A DNA stretch of 64,000 nt from JACOND01 sp965202795. GTDB lineage: Bacteria > Bdellovibrionota > Bdellovibrionia > Bdellovibrionales > UBA1609. Made by a program: the position numbers and the translations under genes. The stretch is taken from contig OZ241848.1 in assembly GCA_965202795.1 (NCBI GenBank), positions 2,418,001 to 2,482,000 on the forward strand, in the 5' to 3' direction. The notes under the pieces were generated by a model that made no database searches, was not told where the DNA came from, and worked only from the letters and a program-made list of their open reading frames with translations. This document shows positions 25,835 to 34,957 of the stretch, in pieces; within the stretch, counting starts at the first letter, position 1; every line of letters starts with the position of its first letter.

Positions 25835-27121
25835 TCAGGGGTTGAACACGCAGCGGAAGCCGATGCTGCCGGCGGCGGACACGCGGCCGCTCTGCTTTTT
25901 TGTCAGATCAGCAGAAAATATCCCCATATAGCGGCGGTTAACCTGGCCGCCGCGAATGATCATGTCTCCGCTGCCTCTTGTTTTGGCATAGCCCATGCCC
26001 CAGTGGGAGTGTCTTCTTGAAGACCGGCTGCCCTGCAAAATATTGTATTTCTTTTTGGGGCCAAATAATTTTTTCAGATCGCCTGTCATAAGATAAACCG
26101 CGCCGTCAAAGTTAAACCGGCGCGTGTTTTTGTCTTTCATGATTTCCGCCGCGTTGCCGCACATGTCCCATATTCTGTGGCCTTTTTCCAGATAATGGGT
26201 TCTGCGGTTAAAATGCCAGCCGGAGCCGCACCGCGCCCCCGCGCAGTCATTGTCATCATTGGAGGAGGCCTCTTTCAGCCCCGAAGTGACTCCGCAATTC
26301 AGCATATTGCCCTCCATGGCCCGCGCCCTTCCCAGGGACCAGTTTTCGTCAATATCCTCAATGGCCCGCGCGATGTTCTGCCACTGCGCGTTGGTTATCA
26401 AATCATAGCGGCTGCCGCTGTTTTGGCACAGGCGGACAGCTTCGGCATGCGAAACCCTTGTGATGGGGCGGCCCTCCGGCTGGGAAACAGCTTTGGAATT
26501 GGCGCCGGCCTTTTCCAGCCTGGCCTCGTATTTCATCACATAAAAGCTGGTCTCAAAGCTGTCAGCGCGGGAGGAGATCGGAACATAGTTTTTAGGCCCG
26601 GTGAAAGCCACCCGCGCATCCCGGCAGATCGCGCTCCCGGCGTGGCTGATGCGAAAAGACACTGTGTCCCCTTCATCCGCAATAGGCGTCAGGTCCAGAA
26701 AAACCTCCCAGCGCTTTCTGTGGCAGTAGGGGTTATCGTTGATGGGATAGCCATTGACCTCAATGGAGACAATCCGGTCAATATCCCTGCAGCGGCCCCT
26801 CAGCCGGTATTCCCCCACATTGGAGGAATCCACATACTCGAATTCGCGGACACTGAGATCATCGTCATCGCCGTAAGAGCTGCAGGAGGCGCTGCCGCCG
26901 CGCCCATCCCCTTCTGACCGGCCGCTCTCCCCTTCGCCGCCATCGCCTTTTTGCGCCCTCTCCCTTAAAATTTTCTTTATGTCGCGCTTCCCCCCTCTGC
27001 CGCCCGCTGCAAGATCCCCGTCTTTTGGAGGGCAGGAGACAAGAATGGCCAGCGCCGGCAGCAAAAGCAGGCGCCAGATGCGGGAGCTGAGGGGCTGAAC
27101 AGGATTTGGCAAAAGCGGCAT
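25835..27121 (-). CDS. Lipoprotein with FGE-sulfatase (SUMF1-like) domain
   Basis: 428 residues after AAAGGAGAG. The N-terminal signal (RLLLLPALAILVSC) ends in a lipobox Cys. Residues ~35-80 are low complexity, then a beta-rich domain with CRDIDRIVSIEVNG, then the FGE/SUMF1-type domain: SFYVMKYEARLEK, RPITRVSHAEAVRLCQ, YDLITNAQWQNIARAI, WDMCGNAAEIMKD and a C-terminal GSIGFRCVF. Most such proteins are not sulfatase activators but bind or modify envelope partners. Divergent from secG. Confidence 0.85.
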   Translation of the reverse strand: MPLLPNPVQPLSSRIWRLLLLPALAILVSCPPKDGDLAAGGRGGKRDIKKILRERAQKGDGGEGESGRSEGDGRGGSASCSSYGDDDDLSVREFEYVDSSNVGEYRLRGRCRDIDRIVSIEVNGYPINDNPYCHRKRWEVFLDLTPIADEGDTVSFRISHAGSAICRDARVAFTGPKNYVPISSRADSFETSFYVMKYEARLEKAGANSKAVSQPEGRPITRVSHAEAVRLCQNSGSRYDLITNAQWQNIARAIEDIDENWSLGRARAMEGNMLNCGVTSGLKEASSNDDNDCAGARCGSGWHFNRRTHYLEKGHRIWDMCGNAAEIMKDKNTRRFNFDGAVYLMTGDLKKLFGPKKKYNILQGSRSSRRHSHWGMGYAKTRGSGDMIIRGGQVNRRYMGIFSADLTKKQSGRVSAAGSIGFRCVFNP

Positions 27122-27291
27122 AAACTCTCCTTTGGCTGGGCAGGCGCTTTTGCGCCCTGCCCCTCCCCTGAGATTAAGCCTTTAACAGGGGGATTTTCAA
27201 TAAAAAGCCGCAGCAGCGGCGAAAAGAGGGGCGCTTGCAGGGCTTTTGGCCTGTTTTTTTTTCTTGCCGGGGGCTGATTTTTTGTTTAGAT

Positions 27292-27681
27292 ATGAAGGCT
27301 ATGGTTTATTTGATCTCTTTAGTCCATGCCCTGACCTGCATTTTTATTGTGATTTTTATCCTGCTTCAAGATCCAAAAGGCGGGGTTTTAGGCTCTCTTG
27401 GCGGGGGGGCGGCCAGCCGGTCTCTTTTTGGAGGGGGGGGGGCCTCTGATTTTTTGGTCAAGGGGACAAAATGGCTGGCCATTATTTTTGCCTGCACATC
27501 TTTTTATCTGACTTTTATGAGTGTTCAGAAGGACAGCCGGCTGATGGCTGAGCCAGCTGCTGAGACAGGCGCCGGCTCAGCGGCGGACGAGGCCGCCGCC
27601 CCATCTTCAGCAAAAGCGGAGCCTTCCGCTGACCCTCCCGCCGCTGAAACGCCCCCTGCAGAAAGCTCTAAAGCCGAATAA
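27292..27681 (+). CDS. secG: Protein translocase subunit SecG
   Basis: 129 residues. SecG assists SecYE/SecA in protein export at the inner membrane. Two membrane helices (VYLISLVHALTCIFIVIFILLQ and WLAIIFACTSFYLTFM) enclose the diagnostic LLQDPKGG...GGGGASDFLVK. The C-terminal 50 residues are an Ala/Glu/Pro-rich extension. Either ATG at 27292 or 27301 is possible. The next gene starts 6 bp after its stop. Confidence 0.92.
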   Translation: MKAMVYLISLVHALTCIFIVIFILLQDPKGGVLGSLGGGAASRSLFGGGGASDFLVKGTKWLAIIFACTSFYLTFMSVQKDSRLMAEPAAETGAGSAADEAAAPSSAKAEPSADPPAAETPPAESSKAE

Positions 27682-27687
27682 AGCCTG

Positions 27688-28260
27688 ATGGATTTGCGGG
27701 AGATTTTGAGCCGCTTCCCTGATTTTAAGGCTTGGGCGGAGGCCCGGCGCCTCAGCTCAGGGGAGCTGGACATACTGACAGAGTTTCCGCCGGAAAGCTT
27801 TTCCCGGCAGCCGGCGCCGGCAAAAAAACAGGAGGGGCCGGCGGATGTTTTGGGCTGGATTGCCCGACGGCAGCCAAGCCATTCCCATGGCGCGGGGATT
27901 TTAGATCTGGCCTGCGAGCTGCTGTTAATGGGGCGGCCTGTCAGGCCGCTGCTTCAAAAGGAGAATTCTCCCAAAGCTCTTTTGGCCGGCCTTCGCGCCC
28001 TCAGGCAGCCGGAGGCCTCGCTTAGGGAGAGGCAAAAAGAGGAGAGCTTAAAAAAGCTGCCCTGGCCGCGGGGGATGAGCGGCCGTCTCATCCGCGCGGG
28101 CGATCAATGCGGCTTGGAGATCCGCTTCCAAAGCTTCTCTTTAAAAGGCTTTCGGCAAAAAATCAAAAGCCTTGATTCTATTGGCCGGCTGATGGCGGAG
28201 GGCGGCTTATGGGAGGAGGCCGGCTCAGGGGATGAAGACTCTCAAGCTGGCCGGCCCTGA
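27688..28260 (+). CDS. Uncharacterised protein translationally linked to secG
   Basis: 190 residues starting MDLREILSRFPDFKAWAEARRLSSGELDILTEF, with a mostly helical, charged sequence, no signal peptide and no membrane segment. The sequence PWPRGMSGRLIRAGDQCGLEIRFQSFSLKGFRQKIKSLDSIG looks like a compact conserved beta/alpha unit. I recognise no family. Position directly behind secG suggests co-transcription, not function. Confidence 0.65.
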   Translation: MDLREILSRFPDFKAWAEARRLSSGELDILTEFPPESFSRQPAPAKKQEGPADVLGWIARRQPSHSHGAGILDLACELLLMGRPVRPLLQKENSPKALLAGLRALRQPEASLRERQKEESLKKLPWPRGMSGRLIRAGDQCGLEIRFQSFSLKGFRQKIKSLDSIGRLMAEGGLWEEAGSGDEDSQAGRP

Positions 28261-28328
28261 CAGGATTTTGGCCTGCTGCGGCGGGCCTTGAGCCTCCCGG
28301 CGCCATTGAGCCGCCCCAGGCTTCTGCC

Positions 28329-29651
28329 TTATCTCAAATGCTCGGCGATGCGGATCAGCAGAGGGAGCAGAGTCTTTCCCCCCGCCCTAAGCCTTTTGCC
28401 GTTTACATAAATAAAAGGAGTGCCCTCAACCCCCGCGTCAGCTCCCGCTTTGGCTGAGCGCCTGAGCTTTTCAGCCGCAGCCGGAGAGCGCATGCAAAGC
28501 GAAAACTTGTCCCTGTCCAAAGAGGCGTCTTTGGCAAGCTCCTCCAGAAGCTCTGAGGTTTTTTCCCTGTCGGCGTAATGAGTCCCAAAGCCGGCCTGCC
28601 TTTCAAAAATCAGATCATGAACCCGGGCGCCCCGGCCCTGCTCGGCCCCGCAGATAAGCGCCAGGGCTATGGAGCAGGAGGCTCCCGATCCAAAATGCTC
28701 AGCGCTGGGGCTGCAGGTTTTATCAAGAGGGAAAATATAAAAATGAAGCGCGGCGGCTTTCCTCGCCTGAAGAAATTTTTTTAAGGCGGGCTGAATATCT
28801 TTGCACTTGGGGCAGAGGAAATCAGCAAACTCCGCGATCAGGATTTTGGGCTTTTTTTTTGAAGAGGCCCCCATAATCAGCAGCGCCGGCTCTGAAAACT
28901 CAATCGCCTCCCCGCCCCGCCAGTCGGAAAAAGCCGCGCTGACTGATTCAGAGAGGCTTTGGATGCCAAAAGCGTTGACAAAAGCCATGTGCAAAAAAAG
29001 GGAGCCGGCCATAATGCCGCCAAGCATAAAAAGTCCAGACTTGTCTCTGGGCGCCGGGGCCGCTTTGCCATGCTCCGCCTCTCCGCCCTGGGGGCCGCGG
29101 ACGGCTTTGGCCTGTTTTGATCTGCCGGGGCCGGGAGTTTCAAGCCCCTGGCATGGGATTCCCAGAAACAGCCATTTGGCAAAAGCCAGAGGCGAAAAAG
29201 AAAAAACATCCCCGGCAAGGGCGGGCCAAAGCGCCGCCGGGGGAATAAAAGACAAAAGGTAAAGCGCCATGCAGACCGGGCAGCGCAAGTCCATGGCGAG
29301 CGAAACAATTAGCATAATGATTGAGGCGGCCGCTGCCGCAAAGGAGAGGTAAAAACCCGCGGCCTTCCAGAAAAGGCTTTCGCCGGGGCGGGGCGCTTTG
29401 ATCAAAAACAGAAGCAAAATCAGGCAAAGCGCGAGGTTAAGGCCCGCGCCAAAGCTGGAAACCGAAATGCCTAAAAATTTTCCGTAAGGAGAGAGCAGGG
29501 CCTGGTCGCAGTTCAGGCTTTCGCTGATCTGGCAAATGGCGCTTTCCTGAAGCTCCCCCGCCGCCAGCCGGTAATGCCTTTGGGCAAGGTAAATGTGGGC
29601 AATAACGGAAAGCAAAACAGGCAAAAAAGCCAGCAGCAGCCATTTCTTCAT
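28329..29651 (-). CDS. VKOR-DsbA fusion, disulfide bond formation protein
   Basis: 440 residues from MKKWLLLAF (start at 29651; a longer frame begins at 29684). Residues 1-165 are a four-helix VKOR (vitamin K epoxide reductase) domain with loop cysteines (C40, C48), SSFGAGLN and the redox C-P-V-C at 124-127. After a linker and another membrane helix (~207-225) comes a thioredoxin-fold DsbA-like domain with C-P-K-C at 280-283 and the cis-Pro loop GTPFIYVNG. The fusion lets one protein oxidise substrates and be re-oxidised by quinone, fitting the many Cys-rich exported proteins in this window. Confidence 0.92.
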   Translation of the reverse strand: MKKWLLLAFLPVLLSVIAHIYLAQRHYRLAAGELQESAICQISESLNCDQALLSPYGKFLGISVSSFGAGLNLALCLILLLFLIKAPRPGESLFWKAAGFYLSFAAAAASIIMLIVSLAMDLRCPVCMALYLLSFIPPAALWPALAGDVFSFSPLAFAKWLFLGIPCQGLETPGPGRSKQAKAVRGPQGGEAEHGKAAPAPRDKSGLFMLGGIMAGSLFLHMAFVNAFGIQSLSESVSAAFSDWRGGEAIEFSEPALLIMGASSKKKPKILIAEFADFLCPKCKDIQPALKKFLQARKAAALHFYIFPLDKTCSPSAEHFGSGASCSIALALICGAEQGRGARVHDLIFERQAGFGTHYADREKTSELLEELAKDASLDRDKFSLCMRSPAAAEKLRRSAKAGADAGVEGTPFIYVNGKRLRAGGKTLLPLLIRIAEHLR

Positions 29652-29766
29652 CTTTTTAAGATTTCGCCCCCTGCCGGCGCGCATGTCAAGCTTTTTATGC
29701 CCGCTGGCGCCGCTTTGGCCTTTCTGGAAGCTGCTGTTTTGAAGGCCGCCGGCGGACGGGCGGAAA

Positions 29767-29794
29767 TTGCCAAAAGCAAAAAAAGCTGTATAAT
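29767..29794 (+). promoter_or_regulatory. Sigma-70 promoter of argS
   Basis: TTGCCA (29767-29772), 16-bp spacer, perfect TATAAT (29789-29794). Transcription from about 29801 gives a leader of ~115 nt to the argS start and rules out the in-frame ATG at 29793 as a start codon. Confidence 0.65.
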
Positions 29795-29837
29795 GTCGGG
29801 GGAGGAATCAAGGCCGGCATGGCATCTGCCCTGGCAT

Positions 29838-29880
29838 CTGCCGCGCCTGGAGCCGAACGGCCGCCAGGCCGGCCAGACAA
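29838..29880 (+). repeat. Partial dispersed palindromic element in the argS leader
   Basis: CCGAACGGCCGCCAGGCCGG core with its self-complementary arms, followed by CCAGACAAAG; the 5' third of the element is missing. It lies between the argS promoter and start codon and could fold in the mRNA leader. Confidence 0.6.
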
Positions 29881-29915
29881 AGCCGGCCCTTATTAAACAA
29901 CCCGAATTCCCGCTT

Positions 29916-31811
29916 ATGCCGCCCGCAGAAAATAAAGACTCAAAACGCGCCGCCCAAAAGCCTGAAGCCCAAGGGGCGGAAGAGCAGGGCTCTCTGGCGG
30001 AGATCAAGGCCCATCTGGCGGATTTTTTGAAAGATCATTTGTATTCAGGCGCTGAAAAAAAAAACGCCCCCTCAGACAAAGCCCAAAGCCCTCTGCCGCC
30101 TTCAAACGGCATCCCGCTGAAAAGCCTGCTGGAGCAGCCCCGCGCCGGGGCCTTTGGCCACCTGGCCCTGCCGGTTTTCCGCCTTCCCCGGCCGCCGGGA
30201 GAGTCCCCTCAGTCTCTGGCAAAAGCCTTTGAGAAAAAAATCACATCATCATCCGGGCTGCCGCATTTTTTAAAAAGCGCCCGGGCGGAGGGGGGCTTTG
30301 TCAATTTCATTTTCACAGAAAATTTTCTCAGCTCCCGGCTTGCGCGGCTGCTCTCCAAAAAAAAGCTGGGCTGTTTTGAGGGCGCCCGCCCGGCGAAACA
30401 TTATGTGATGGATTTCGCCTCGCCCAATGTGGCCAAGCGCATCAATGCCGGGCATTTGCGGGCGGCGGCGCAGGGGCAGGCTTTGGTCAATCTGGCGCGG
30501 CGCTTTGGCTGCCATGTGACGGCTCTCAACCACTTGGGCGACTGGGGGAGCCAGGTTGGCAAGCTGCTCTGGGCCTGGAAAGCCTGGGGCCATGAGTATG
30601 ATTTTGAAAAAGAGCCTTTTGAATCTCTGGCCAGCCTGTATACCCGCTTTTACAGGGAGGCGGAATCCAACCCCGAAAAGCTTAAACAGGCGGTCAGCCT
30701 GTTTCAAAAGCTGGAGGCCGGCGACCCGGATCTGAAAAAAATCTGGCGGCGCTTTGCGGATCTTTCCCTTGAGGACTATGGCCGCTATTGGAAAATCCTC
30801 AACATCAGGCATGACAAAGTCATTGGCGAGTCTTTTTACACGGATTTTTTAAGCGGCTTAAAATCCCGCCTGAGGGCAAAGGGCCTGCTGAAAAAAAGCG
30901 ATGGCGCGGAGGTTGTTTTTCTGAAAAGCGGCCCCCCCTGCCTTGTGACCAAAAGCGATGGCGCCTCAACTTACGGCGCGAGGGATCTCTGCAGCGCCAT
31001 TTACCGCTTTGAAAAACTGGGCGCGGATCAGCTGATTTACATTGCCGGCTCAGATCAAAAGCTTCATTTTCGGCAAATTTTTGAAGTGCTGGAAAAGCTT
31101 TCGCCCGCCTGGAGGGGCCGGTCTCTGCACCTGAGTTTTGGAATGTACCGCTTTAAGGGCCTGGGCAAAATGTCCTCCCGGCGCGGGCAGGCTGTTTATT
31201 TAAAGGATCTTTTAAGCCAGGCTGCGGAGAGGGTGGAAAAAATCATCTCCGCCCGCCCGGCAGAGGGCCGGGCGGATCAGGCAAAAAATCAAGCGGATCA
31301 AAAAACAGAGGGGCCAGGCAAGAGGCAAATCGCGGAGCAGGTGGGAATTGGCGCGCTGATCTTTAATGATTTGATGAATGACCGGATAAAAGATGTGGAT
31401 TTTGACTGGGACAGGGTTTTGGATTTTGAGGGGCGCTCGGGGCCTTTTGTCCAATACAGCCATGTCCGCTGCCTAAGCCTTTTAAGAAAGTCCGGCAGGG
31501 CCCCTGAATGGCTGAAGCAAAGACTCATGTCAGGGGGGTTTTCCTGTTTGCGGGAGGGGGATGAGCTGGATCTGGCCTGGAGGCTGCTCTGCTTTGAAGA
31601 CGCGCTTTCCCATTCCTTTAAGGCGCTGAAGCCTCATATTCTGGCCCGGTATTTGCTGGACCTGGCGGCCTCCTTTAACAGGTTTTACGGCGCGGGCAAA
31701 ATTCTTGGAACAGAAAGGGAGGGGGAGCTTTTGCTTCTTGTGGACGGAGTCCGCCGCGCGCTTGATGAGGGGCTTCAGATATTAAATATTCCCCGCCCGC
31801 GGGCCATGTGA
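29916..31811 (+). CDS. argS: Arginyl-tRNA synthetase
   Basis: 631 residues from the in-frame ATG at 29916, which follows the promoter and element. A class I synthetase that charges tRNA-Arg. The N-terminal Add-1 domain ends near GGFVNFIF; the HIGH-like motif appears in FASPNVAKRINAGHLRAA (...N-A-G-H-L), and the KMSK loop as GKMSSRRG. Between them are the usual HLGDWGSQVGKLLWAWKAWG and DGASTYGARDLCSAIYR; the C-terminal DALR-type anticodon domain follows. Length is slightly above average because of a ~30-residue polar N-terminus. Confidence 0.95.
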   Translation: MPPAENKDSKRAAQKPEAQGAEEQGSLAEIKAHLADFLKDHLYSGAEKKNAPSDKAQSPLPPSNGIPLKSLLEQPRAGAFGHLALPVFRLPRPPGESPQSLAKAFEKKITSSSGLPHFLKSARAEGGFVNFIFTENFLSSRLARLLSKKKLGCFEGARPAKHYVMDFASPNVAKRINAGHLRAAAQGQALVNLARRFGCHVTALNHLGDWGSQVGKLLWAWKAWGHEYDFEKEPFESLASLYTRFYREAESNPEKLKQAVSLFQKLEAGDPDLKKIWRRFADLSLEDYGRYWKILNIRHDKVIGESFYTDFLSGLKSRLRAKGLLKKSDGAEVVFLKSGPPCLVTKSDGASTYGARDLCSAIYRFEKLGADQLIYIAGSDQKLHFRQIFEVLEKLSPAWRGRSLHLSFGMYRFKGLGKMSSRRGQAVYLKDLLSQAAERVEKIISARPAEGRADQAKNQADQKTEGPGKRQIAEQVGIGALIFNDLMNDRIKDVDFDWDRVLDFEGRSGPFVQYSHVRCLSLLRKSGRAPEWLKQRLMSGGFSCLREGDELDLAWRLLCFEDALSHSFKALKPHILARYLLDLAASFNRFYGAGKILGTEREGELLLLVDGVRRALDEGLQILNIPRPRAM

Positions 31812-31812
31812 G

Positions 31813-32202
31813 TTATTTGAATTTATGGCCATGAAAGTCACGAAAAGCGCTTTTGTCAGCCTTGAAGGCGCGCGTCTTGGCCTTTTGGTCCTCAGCCTTG
31901 TTTTTAAAATGTTCTGAGTATTTTGAGTAAGAGGCCGCGCCTTTTTTGTAAAAGTCTGTTTTTATTGTTTTCCAGCGGCTGGCAGCCCTTGCAGCTCTTG
32001 AAAAGTCCCCCGCCATGGCCTTAAAAAGCTGAGAGATGTAATCATACCTTGAAGACAGGAGATCAGCCTCCTCAATTTGAAGCGACAGCTCCATCATCCG
32101 CTCCTCATACTGCTGCTTTGTGATTTCGCCCGCGCTGCCAGTCCTGGCCCGCGCCCCGGCGCAAAACAGGGCAAATGCCAGAACAATGAAAAAAGCCTTC
32201 AT
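31813..32202 (-). CDS. Small exported helical protein
   Basis: 129 residues from the ATG at 32202, preceded by GGAGAGGA. Signal peptide MKAFFIVLAFALFCAGARA; the rest is charged and helical, with a Lys-rich end. It resembles the upstream gene in size, export signal and helical character (both contain a WKT/YKK-rich C-terminal half), so they may be distant paralogues. Its end nearly abuts argS, which converges. Function unknown. Confidence 0.65.
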   Translation of the reverse strand: MKAFFIVLAFALFCAGARARTGSAGEITKQQYEERMMELSLQIEEADLLSSRYDYISQLFKAMAGDFSRAARAASRWKTIKTDFYKKGAASYSKYSEHFKNKAEDQKAKTRAFKADKSAFRDFHGHKFK

Positions 32203-32224
32203 GATTTCCTCTCCCCGGCCCGGG

Positions 32225-32608
32225 TTACGGGCTGTAATCACACCTGAGGGAGCTGCAGTGTTTCAGCGCCTCCCTGGCCTGAGCGGCCTGCCTTTTATGA
32301 AGGGCCGGCTTGGCCTCCCATTTTTTGGCTGTTTGGCGCCACTTTTTCGCATGATTGCTATAAACTGTTTTAAAATGCTGGGAGGAGGCCGCTTTAACAG
32401 CCAGCTTTTTGTATTCCGACTCTATGCCTCTGACTGCGCTGAGAACCACATCCCACCTTCTGGCAAGGGATTCATGGAGGGTTATTTCCATTTCCAGCCA
32501 CTCCCGCTTTTCTTGAAACTCCTGCGTCGGCCGGCCATAGCTGCCGTCTGCGAAAAACAAAAGCGCGGCGCCGGCCGCAGCCGCAGCAAAAACTTTAACA
32601 GGCTTCAC
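32225..32608 (-). CDS. Small exported helical protein, GTG start
   Basis: 127 residues starting at GTG, with GAGGGGGTGA directly upstream. Signal peptide (KVFAAAAAGAALLFFADGSYG) followed by a charged helical domain (EFQEKREWLEMEITLHESLARRWDVVLSAVRGIESEYKKL). It is 22 bp upstream of the next gene's start and likely in one operon with it. No known family. Confidence 0.65.
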   Translation of the reverse strand: MKPVKVFAAAAAGAALLFFADGSYGRPTQEFQEKREWLEMEITLHESLARRWDVVLSAVRGIESEYKKLAVKAASSQHFKTVYSNHAKKWRQTAKKWEAKPALHKRQAAQAREALKHCSSLRCDYSP

Positions 32609-32953
32609 AGCTCACCCCCTCTGATTCATTTCCTTGTATGCAAAGGCCAGCCGCGGCCGCGGGGCCGGCAGTGAAAACAAACAATATTTGTTTCATGCCC
32701 CCGCCCTCTCTTTGATTTCAGCGGCTTATGCCCCCGCTTTTTTTATGTTAGACAAAAATAACCCCGCATGCAAGCAAATTATTGCCAAAAATCAAAACAG
32801 CGGCAGCAAAAGCCCTCAAATCAAGACCTTGGCCCCAAAAAAACGCGGTTTTCCGGCCGGAGCTTTCCGCAAATCCCTCAGGTTTTGACGGCCCTGTCCA
32901 TAAACATACAATCTGCGGGCTGGCAGTCAACAAATCCCTGAAAAAAAGAGGGC

Positions 32954-33020
32954 GGCCCTCTGGAGGGGCCTGCCGCTCCCCGGCAGATCGGGAACAGCCG
33001 CCAGGCTGTCCAGACAAACA
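32954..33020 (+). repeat. Dispersed palindromic element upstream of Rpn copy 2
   Basis: CCCTCTGGAGGGG start and GGGAACAGCCGCCAGGCTGTCC core; almost identical to the last element of the 16.3-16.7 kb cluster, and directly followed by the shared leader. The duplicated Rpn unit therefore starts at or inside this element. Confidence 0.75.
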
Positions 33021-33391
33021 GGCCGCGCCAAAATGGAATGTTTTTTTCTCAAAACCCCCAAAAACCGGGGTTTTGAGGGCATTTTGGCTGGATCGTTTTT
33101 TGCATGATGTTTTTTGATTGCGTCTGAGCTTAAACAGATTTTTTAGAGATTTGCTTAAAATTTGGGCGCTTTTTGAGATTTTTTTTCAGATTTGGGGATT
33201 TTCGGGATTTTTAGGCGCTTTTTAAGGTTTTTTGGAGGTTTTTTTCAGATTTTTTAAAAAAAATTGCAAAAAAACTAGATTTTACATCGTTTTTGCATGG
33301 TGTTTCGTAAAGTCTGCGCGCGAAAGCTCCAAGCAGAGGCTTTAGCGGGGGCGGGCAGGCAGCGGACAAAAACCAAACAGGAGGGACAGCC
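33021..33391 (+). other. Conserved T-rich leader of Rpn copy 2
   Basis: Nearly identical to 16704-17062, including the hairpin (here 33048-33077) and the T-rich degenerate repeats, with small insertions such as an extra TTTTTTGGAGG stretch. Between 32609 and 32953 I see no gene. Confidence 0.6.
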
Positions 33392-34888
33392 ATGAAAGCA
33401 AACATTTTCGGCAAGGGAAAAAATAGAAAAAAAGACAAATCAGGGGGGAAAGCTGGCGGAGGCCGGGCAGGCCGCCCCGCTGGGACAGCAAAAAGCCAGC
33501 CCTCTGGACAAGCCCGCCAGGCCGCGGAGGACCGGGAACGGCCGAAAGGCCGTCCCAGCAAACAGACGCTGACAGGGCGGCCCTCTGGACAAGCCCGCCA
33601 GGCCGCGGAGGACCGGGAACGGCCGCTAGGCCGTCCCAGTAAACAGTCATCCTCTGGACAAGCCCGCCAGGCCGCGGAGGACCGGGAACGGCCGAAAGGC
33701 CGTCCCAGTAAACAGACGCTGACAGGGCGGCCCTCTGGACAAGCTCGCCACTCCCCGGCGGATCGGGAACGGCCGCTAGGCCGTCCCAGTAAACAGTCAT
33801 CCTCTGGACAAGCCCGCCATCCCGCAGAGCCGCGGGAACGGCCGCTAGGCCGCCCCGGCAAACAAGCCCGCGGGGGGCCCTCAGCCCATGACTCTTACTT
33901 CCGCAAGGTTTTTTCCAAAAAAAGATACACCCCCAACATCTTTAAGCTTGCGCTCCCTGAAAAACTCTACAATCTGCTGGACTGGAGCTCCCTGGAGGTC
34001 GAAATGAAAACCTTTCTAAGCGAGGAAATGAGAGAAAGGCGGACCGACATCCTCTGCTCTGTGAAAATTAAAAACGGCGGCGGACGGCTGGGCCTGCTGT
34101 TTCTTTTGGAGCACCGAAGCCACCAGGGAAAGGACATCCACCAGATTCTTCTGGAGTATCAGACTCCGGCTTACCGGGCCTTGAAAATGCCCATCATCCC
34201 AATTGTTCCCTACAGCGGAAAAAGGCCAAAGTGGACCCAGCCCCTGGATTTTCATGGCTCGCTGCTGCGGGATTTTAAGAGTCAGCTTTCGCCGGCCCAG
34301 TCCAGGGCCGCAGCGGAGGTTTGGGATGCAATAAAGGGGCATGTTCTGAACTTTCGCTATTTTCTGCTGAATTTGAGGGATTTAGATGAGGGAAAATCCA
34401 GGGGCTTGACTTCTCATCCGGCATTGTTTATCCTGAAACATATATGGGATTTGAAGGGGGACTGGGAGCGGGCTGAGCGGATTATTAAAAAGCTGTTTCG
34501 CATGGGGGCCGCTTTAAGCCTTGAGGACTGGAAGGTTTTAATAAACAAGGCTGTTGATTACATTTGCAGCGCTCATCCGAGGCGGTTTAACTGGGAGGTT
34601 TTAAAGGAGATCGATCAAAAAGCCACAGGAGGGAAAAACTTTATGCAGTTTATAGACACAATGGAAGAGGTTGGCAAAAAAAACTGGCAGGAGGGCCGCC
34701 AGGAAGGCAGGCAGGAGGGCCGGCAGACAAGGGAGCGAGAGGTCATTTTCAACATGCTCCAGGAAAAGCTGGACGCTTCCCTGATAGCCAAAGTGACTGG
34801 CCTGCCTGAAGCTGAAATTATCAAGTTCAAAAACGGCAAGCTCAAAAGCCAGCCGAAAGCGGGCGCTCAAAACGGCAAGGCTGAATGA
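33392..34888 (+). CDS. Rpn/YhgA-type PD-(D/E)XK nuclease, copy 2, expanded N-terminus
   Basis: 498 residues. The nuclease core (AHDSYFRKVF to NFMQFIDTMEEVGKKN) is almost identical to copy 1, with the same RRTDILCSVK and LLFLLEHRS motifs. Differences: the N-terminal linker has five element-encoded repeats (SGQAR..A(E/D)RERP(K/L)GRPSKQ) at residues ~35-160 instead of two, alternating with TLTG and SS spacers (81- and 69-bp periods); the QEGR linker is shorter; and the C-terminal tail is different (ASLIAKVTGLPEAEIIKFKNGK plus a basic end). Translation start and ribosome site are as in copy 1. Confidence 0.88.
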   Translation: MKANIFGKGKNRKKDKSGGKAGGGRAGRPAGTAKSQPSGQARQAAEDRERPKGRPSKQTLTGRPSGQARQAAEDRERPLGRPSKQSSSGQARQAAEDRERPKGRPSKQTLTGRPSGQARHSPADRERPLGRPSKQSSSGQARHPAEPRERPLGRPGKQARGGPSAHDSYFRKVFSKKRYTPNIFKLALPEKLYNLLDWSSLEVEMKTFLSEEMRERRTDILCSVKIKNGGGRLGLLFLLEHRSHQGKDIHQILLEYQTPAYRALKMPIIPIVPYSGKRPKWTQPLDFHGSLLRDFKSQLSPAQSRAAAEVWDAIKGHVLNFRYFLLNLRDLDEGKSRGLTSHPALFILKHIWDLKGDWERAERIIKKLFRMGAALSLEDWKVLINKAVDYICSAHPRRFNWEVLKEIDQKATGGKNFMQFIDTMEEVGKKNWQEGRQEGRQEGRQTREREVIFNMLQEKLDASLIAKVTGLPEAEIIKFKNGKLKSQPKAGAQNGKAE

Positions 34889-34957
34889 GCCGCGGCTTAG
34901 GCCTGGCCCGGGCGAGGCCGGCCCGGCAATTAAAAGAGCTTTTGTCTTGGCCCCACA

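Noticed and set aside
29574..29915. N-terminal 114 residues of a long ArgS frame
   Set aside because: A good promoter (29767-29794) lies inside this stretch, and the sequence is antisense to the VKOR-DsbA start.
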